From Polaromonas sp. (lineage in GTDB: Bacteria > Pseudomonadota > Gammaproteobacteria > Burkholderiales > Burkholderiaceae_C): DNA of 46,067 nucleotides. Location: the NCBI GenBank assembly GCA_013824015.1, contig PNNC01000129.1, forward strand, positions 1-46,067, given 5' to 3'. Of the stretch, positions 43,831-46,067 are shown piece after piece. Under the pieces are notes generated by a model. That model did not search any database and was not told where the DNA came from. It saw nothing but the letters and a program-made list of their open reading frames with translations. The translations under genes were made by a program, and so were the position numbers. Position 1 is the first letter of the stretch; each line of letters opens with the position of its first letter.

Positions 43831-45252
43831 TTATGCCTTCAGCACCCGGCCCGGGTTCATCAGGTTCAGCGGGTCCAGGCCCTGCTTGATGGCGCGCATC
43901 ATGCTGAGGGCCACGGGCGATTTGTGTTTGGGCAGGGAATCCACTTTCAGGCTGCCGACGCCGTGTTCGGCCGAGATCGAACCGCGGTAGCGGTCCACCA
44001 CCTCATACACCAGCGCATTCATCGGCGCTTCCTGCTCGTTGAGGAACAGCGCCTGGTCTTCATTCTCTGGCGCCTGCACGTTGTAGTGCAGGTTGCCGTC
44101 GCCGAGGTGGCCATACACCACCAGGCGTGCGCCGGGGAAACGCTCCAGCAGCAGGGCGTTGGTTTCGGCCACGAATTCGGGGATGCGCGAGACATTGATC
44201 GAGATGTCGTGCTTGATGTTCAGGCCTTCTTCGGCCTGCGCCAGCGGGATGCTTTCGCGGATGTGCCACAGCGCGTGCGCCTGCGCCATGCTTTCGGCGA
44301 CCACCGCATCGCTGACACATCCGGCTTCCATCGCGGCTTCGAGCAGGCGCTCGAAACAGGCGCGTGCATGTTCTTCCGATTCGTTATCGGAGTTCTCCAG
44401 CACCACACACCATTCGGATTCTTTCCAGAACGGCACACGCTGCTGCGGGAAATGTTTGGCCACCAGGCTCAGCGGAAACTGGCCCATCACCTCGAAGCCG
44501 GTCAGGCCGGCACCCAGGTGGCCGTGCGCCAGGCCCAGCAACTGCACCGCGGCTTCCAGCGAAGGCACGGCGGCAAAAGCGGTGAGCTGGCTTTTCGGCA
44601 GCGGATACAGCTTCATGGTGGCGCCGGTGATCACGCCCAGCGTGCCTTCACTGCCGATGAACAGGTGGCGCAGGTCGTAGCCGGTGTTGTCCTTGCGCAG
44701 GCCCATCAGGCCGTCCCAGATCTCGCCCTGCGCATTCACGACTTCCAGCCCGAGGCACAGTTCACGCGTGTTGCCGTAACGTACGACCTGGGTGCCGCCG
44801 GCATTGGTGCCGAGGTTGCCGCCGATGGTGCAACTGCCTTCCGAGGCCAGGCTCAGCGGGAACAAAAAGCCGGCTTTTTCGCAGGCTTCCTGCAGGTTCT
44901 GCAGCACACAACCGGCATCGACGGTGATGGTCAGGTTGCCGGCGTCCAGCGTGCGGACCTTGTTCATGCGGGTCAGGCTCAGCACGACCTGGGTGCCGCT
45001 GGCGTCGGGGGTGGAGCCCACCACCATGCCGGTGTTGCCGCCCTGCGGCACCATGCTGACGCGCGCGGCGGCGCAGGCCTTGACCACGGCGGCGACTTCA
45101 GCGGTCGAGCCGGGGCGCACCACGGCCAGCGCCTTGCCGGTTTCGCGCCGGCGCCAGTCCTGCACCCAGGCGGTCAGGTCGCCTTCGGTCAGGACGTTGG
45201 GCGCGCCGACAATCTGGCGCAGGGTGTCAAGCAGGGTGTGGGAGGTGCTCAC
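43831..45252 (-). CDS. FAD-linked 2-hydroxy-acid dehydrogenase (GlcD/D-2HGDH-like)
   Basis: This 473-residue flavoprotein has the PCMH FAD-binding domain at about residues 35-215 ([56 protein letters not shown]) and the FAD-oxidase C-terminal domain ([25 protein letters not shown]). The [11 protein letters not shown] and EHGVG motifs match D-lactate, D-2-hydroxyglutarate and glycolate oxidase subunits; which acid is oxidised is not readable. The GTG start overlaps the DUF2069 gene stop (GTGA), so they are translationally coupled. No partner iron-sulfur gene (glcF) is adjacent. Confidence 0.9.
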   Translation of the reverse strand: MSTSHTLLDTLRQIVGAPNVLTEGDLTAWVQDWRRRETGKALAVVRPGSTAEVAAVVKACAAARVSMVPQGGNTGMVVGSTPDASGTQVVLSLTRMNKVRTLDAGNLTITVDAGCVLQNLQEACEKAGFLFPLSLASEGSCTIGGNLGTNAGGTQVVRYGNTRELCLGLEVVNAQGEIWDGLMGLRKDNTGYDLRHLFIGSEGTLGVITGATMKLYPLPKSQLTAFAAVPSLEAAVQLLGLAHGHLGAGLTGFEVMGQFPLSLVAKHFPQQRVPFWKESEWCVVLENSDNESEEHARACFERLLEAAMEAGCVSDAVVAESMAQAHALWHIRESIPLAQAEEGLNIKHDISINVSRIPEFVAETNALLLERFPGARLVVYGHLGDGNLHYNVQAPENEDQALFLNEQEAPMNALVYEVVDRYRGSISAEHGVGSLKVDSLPKHKSPVALSMMRAIKQGLDPLNLMNPGRVLKA

Positions 45253-45662
45253 GGTGTTTGGGCTTCCGGTTCAGGCAGGGTCTGGGTTTTGGCGTTTTTC
45301 AGGCGGATGCGCACGTGCAGTGCGCAAGCCACAAAAAGCAGCAGGCACAGCGCGACCTCGATCATCGCCAAGTAGTTGCCGGGCGGCTTGTCGCTCCAGG
45401 CACGCACGGCGCCTTCGGTGAAATACAGCCAGACCATCAGGCTGAGCCAGCGGTAGGTGTACATGCGGTTTTTCAGCAGGCCGGCCAGCGGGATACACAG
45501 CGGCAGCACCTTCAGCGCCAGCAAGGAGCCGCCCGGGCGAATCGGCGCCAGCCACATCTCCCAGGCCAGGCCCAGCGCGATCAGGCCGCCGAGGCTGCCC
45601 AGGGCCAGCCAGCGGGTGGCATCGATTTGCGAGGTTTTGTTCATGGGGGAGGTCATCATCAT
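45249..45662 (-). CDS. DUF2069 inner-membrane protein
   Basis: This 137-residue protein has four hydrophobic helices (WLALGSLGGLIALGLAWEMW, LLALKVLPLCIPLAGLL, RWLSLMVWLYFTEGAVRAW, YLAMIEVALCLLLFVACALH), the organisation of DUF2069 proteins, which have no assigned function. The charged tail is cytoplasmic by the positive-inside rule. The start is uncertain: ATG at 45662, or at 45644 (MNKTSQIDATRW); neither has a clear SD. It is divergent from the YihY gene over only about 30 bp, so the promoters overlap the genes. Confidence 0.82.
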   Translation of the reverse strand: MMMTSPMNKTSQIDATRWLALGSLGGLIALGLAWEMWLAPIRPGGSLLALKVLPLCIPLAGLLKNRMYTYRWLSLMVWLYFTEGAVRAWSDKPPGNYLAMIEVALCLLLFVACALHVRIRLKNAKTQTLPEPEAQTP

Positions 45663-45692
45663 TAACGCGGGGTCGATGGCATGATACCGGGG

Positions 45693-46067
45693 ATGAGATT
45701 CCAGCAGTCCCTGCAGCAGTTATTGACCGAGCTCTCGCACTTCCCGTGGCGCGACACCGCCTTCACGCTGCGCCAGCGTTTTCGCGAAGACCACATGGGC
45801 CTGACGGCCAGCAGCCTGACCTTCACCACCAGCATTGCGCTGGTGCCGTTTTTTACGGTGGCGCTGGCGATTTTCACGGCCTTTCCGATGTTTTCCAAGC
45901 TGCAGGGCGTGCTGCAGGTCTGGCTGGTCAACAGCCTGATCCCGGACAACATCTCGCGTCAGGTGCTCGGTTATCTGACGCAGTTCGCACGCCAGGCCAA
46001 CAAGCTGGGCGTGGCCGGCCTGGCCGTGCTGCTGGTGACCGCGATTGCGCTGATCCTGACGATAGAT
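45693..46067 (+). CDS. YihY/BrkB-family membrane protein (5' part, runs off the window)
   Basis: 125 codons are present to the window edge, with no stop. WRDTAFTLRQRFREDHMGLTASSLTFTTSIALVPFFTVALAIFTAFPMFSKLQ is the signature entry of the YihY/BrkB (UPF0761) family. These are polytopic inner-membrane proteins sometimes misnamed ribonuclease BN. An in-frame ATG at 45681 is an alternative start. Confidence 0.93.
   Translation, partial: MRFQQSLQQLLTELSHFPWRDTAFTLRQRFREDHMGLTASSLTFTTSIALVPFFTVALAIFTAFPMFSKLQGVLQVWLVNSLIPDNISRQVLGYLTQFARQANKLGVAGLAVLLVTAIALILTID

Overview
The window looks like a 46 kb piece of the chromosome of a GC-rich betaproteobacterium in the order Burkholderiales, most likely family Comamonadaceae (Polaromonas/Rhodoferax-like). 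Three things point there: the EPSP synthase-cytidylate kinase gene fusion, the tmRNA tag ANDERFALAA, and the order gyrA / pheA-tyrA-aroA-cmk-rpsA next to ompA-ubiG-gph-ssrA. The family is an inference from gene content; the genus is a guess. No transposase, CRISPR array, phage gene or tRNA was seen.

Layout. (1) 1-7854, minus strand: housekeeping cluster gyrA, DUF2059 protein, pheA, tyrA, aroA-cmk fusion, rpsA (cut by the window edge). The serC gene often found between gyrA and pheA is absent. (2) 8002-10635, plus strand: ompA-like porin-associated gene with a 5'-UTR hairpin, ubiG, gph and ssrA (tmRNA). (3) 10768-18702: accessory block with a type-B carboxylesterase lipoprotein overlapping a Bug/TctC solute-binding protein, a divergent LysR regulator, a 1121-residue fusion of an ADP-forming acyl-CoA synthetase with DUF1254-DUF1214, and an alpha/beta hydrolase. 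(4) 18711-21721, minus: AAA+ ATPase resembling a family I know mainly from fungi, preceded by a phospholipase D/cardiolipin synthase. (5) 21814-28146: RsuA-type pseudouridine synthase, hydrolase, YncE-like propeller, polysaccharide deacetylase, sterol-desaturase-family enzyme, EI24 membrane protein and a CinA/MoaB-like domain protein. (6) 28152-33183: nitrogen-control block, in which two NtrC sites and a sigma-54 promoter drive glnA, followed by a coiled-coil periplasmic protein, ntrB and ntrC. (7) 33252-34348: small HNH protein and xthA. (8) 34455-42417, minus: a tightly packed operon encoding a ring-opening amidohydrolase (AtzD/barbiturase family), an amidase, a flavin monooxygenase, a VOC protein and a complete NitT/TauT-type ABC importer, with a LysR regulator upstream and a palindromic operator in between. 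This is the best candidate for an undescribed system: a pathway for uptake, hydroxylation and hydrolytic opening of a cyclic imide or ureide. (9) 42436-46067: folA, thyA, FAD-linked oxidase, DUF2069 protein and the start of a YihY/BrkB gene.

A second theme cuts across the regions. A roughly 45-60 bp degenerate repeat occurs at least six times, two copies at gene ends or between genes and four inside reading frames. There it encodes part of AroA, part of an RNA-modifying enzyme, the whole signal-peptide core of a deacetylase and a C-terminal tail, and one copy supplies the stop codon of xthA.
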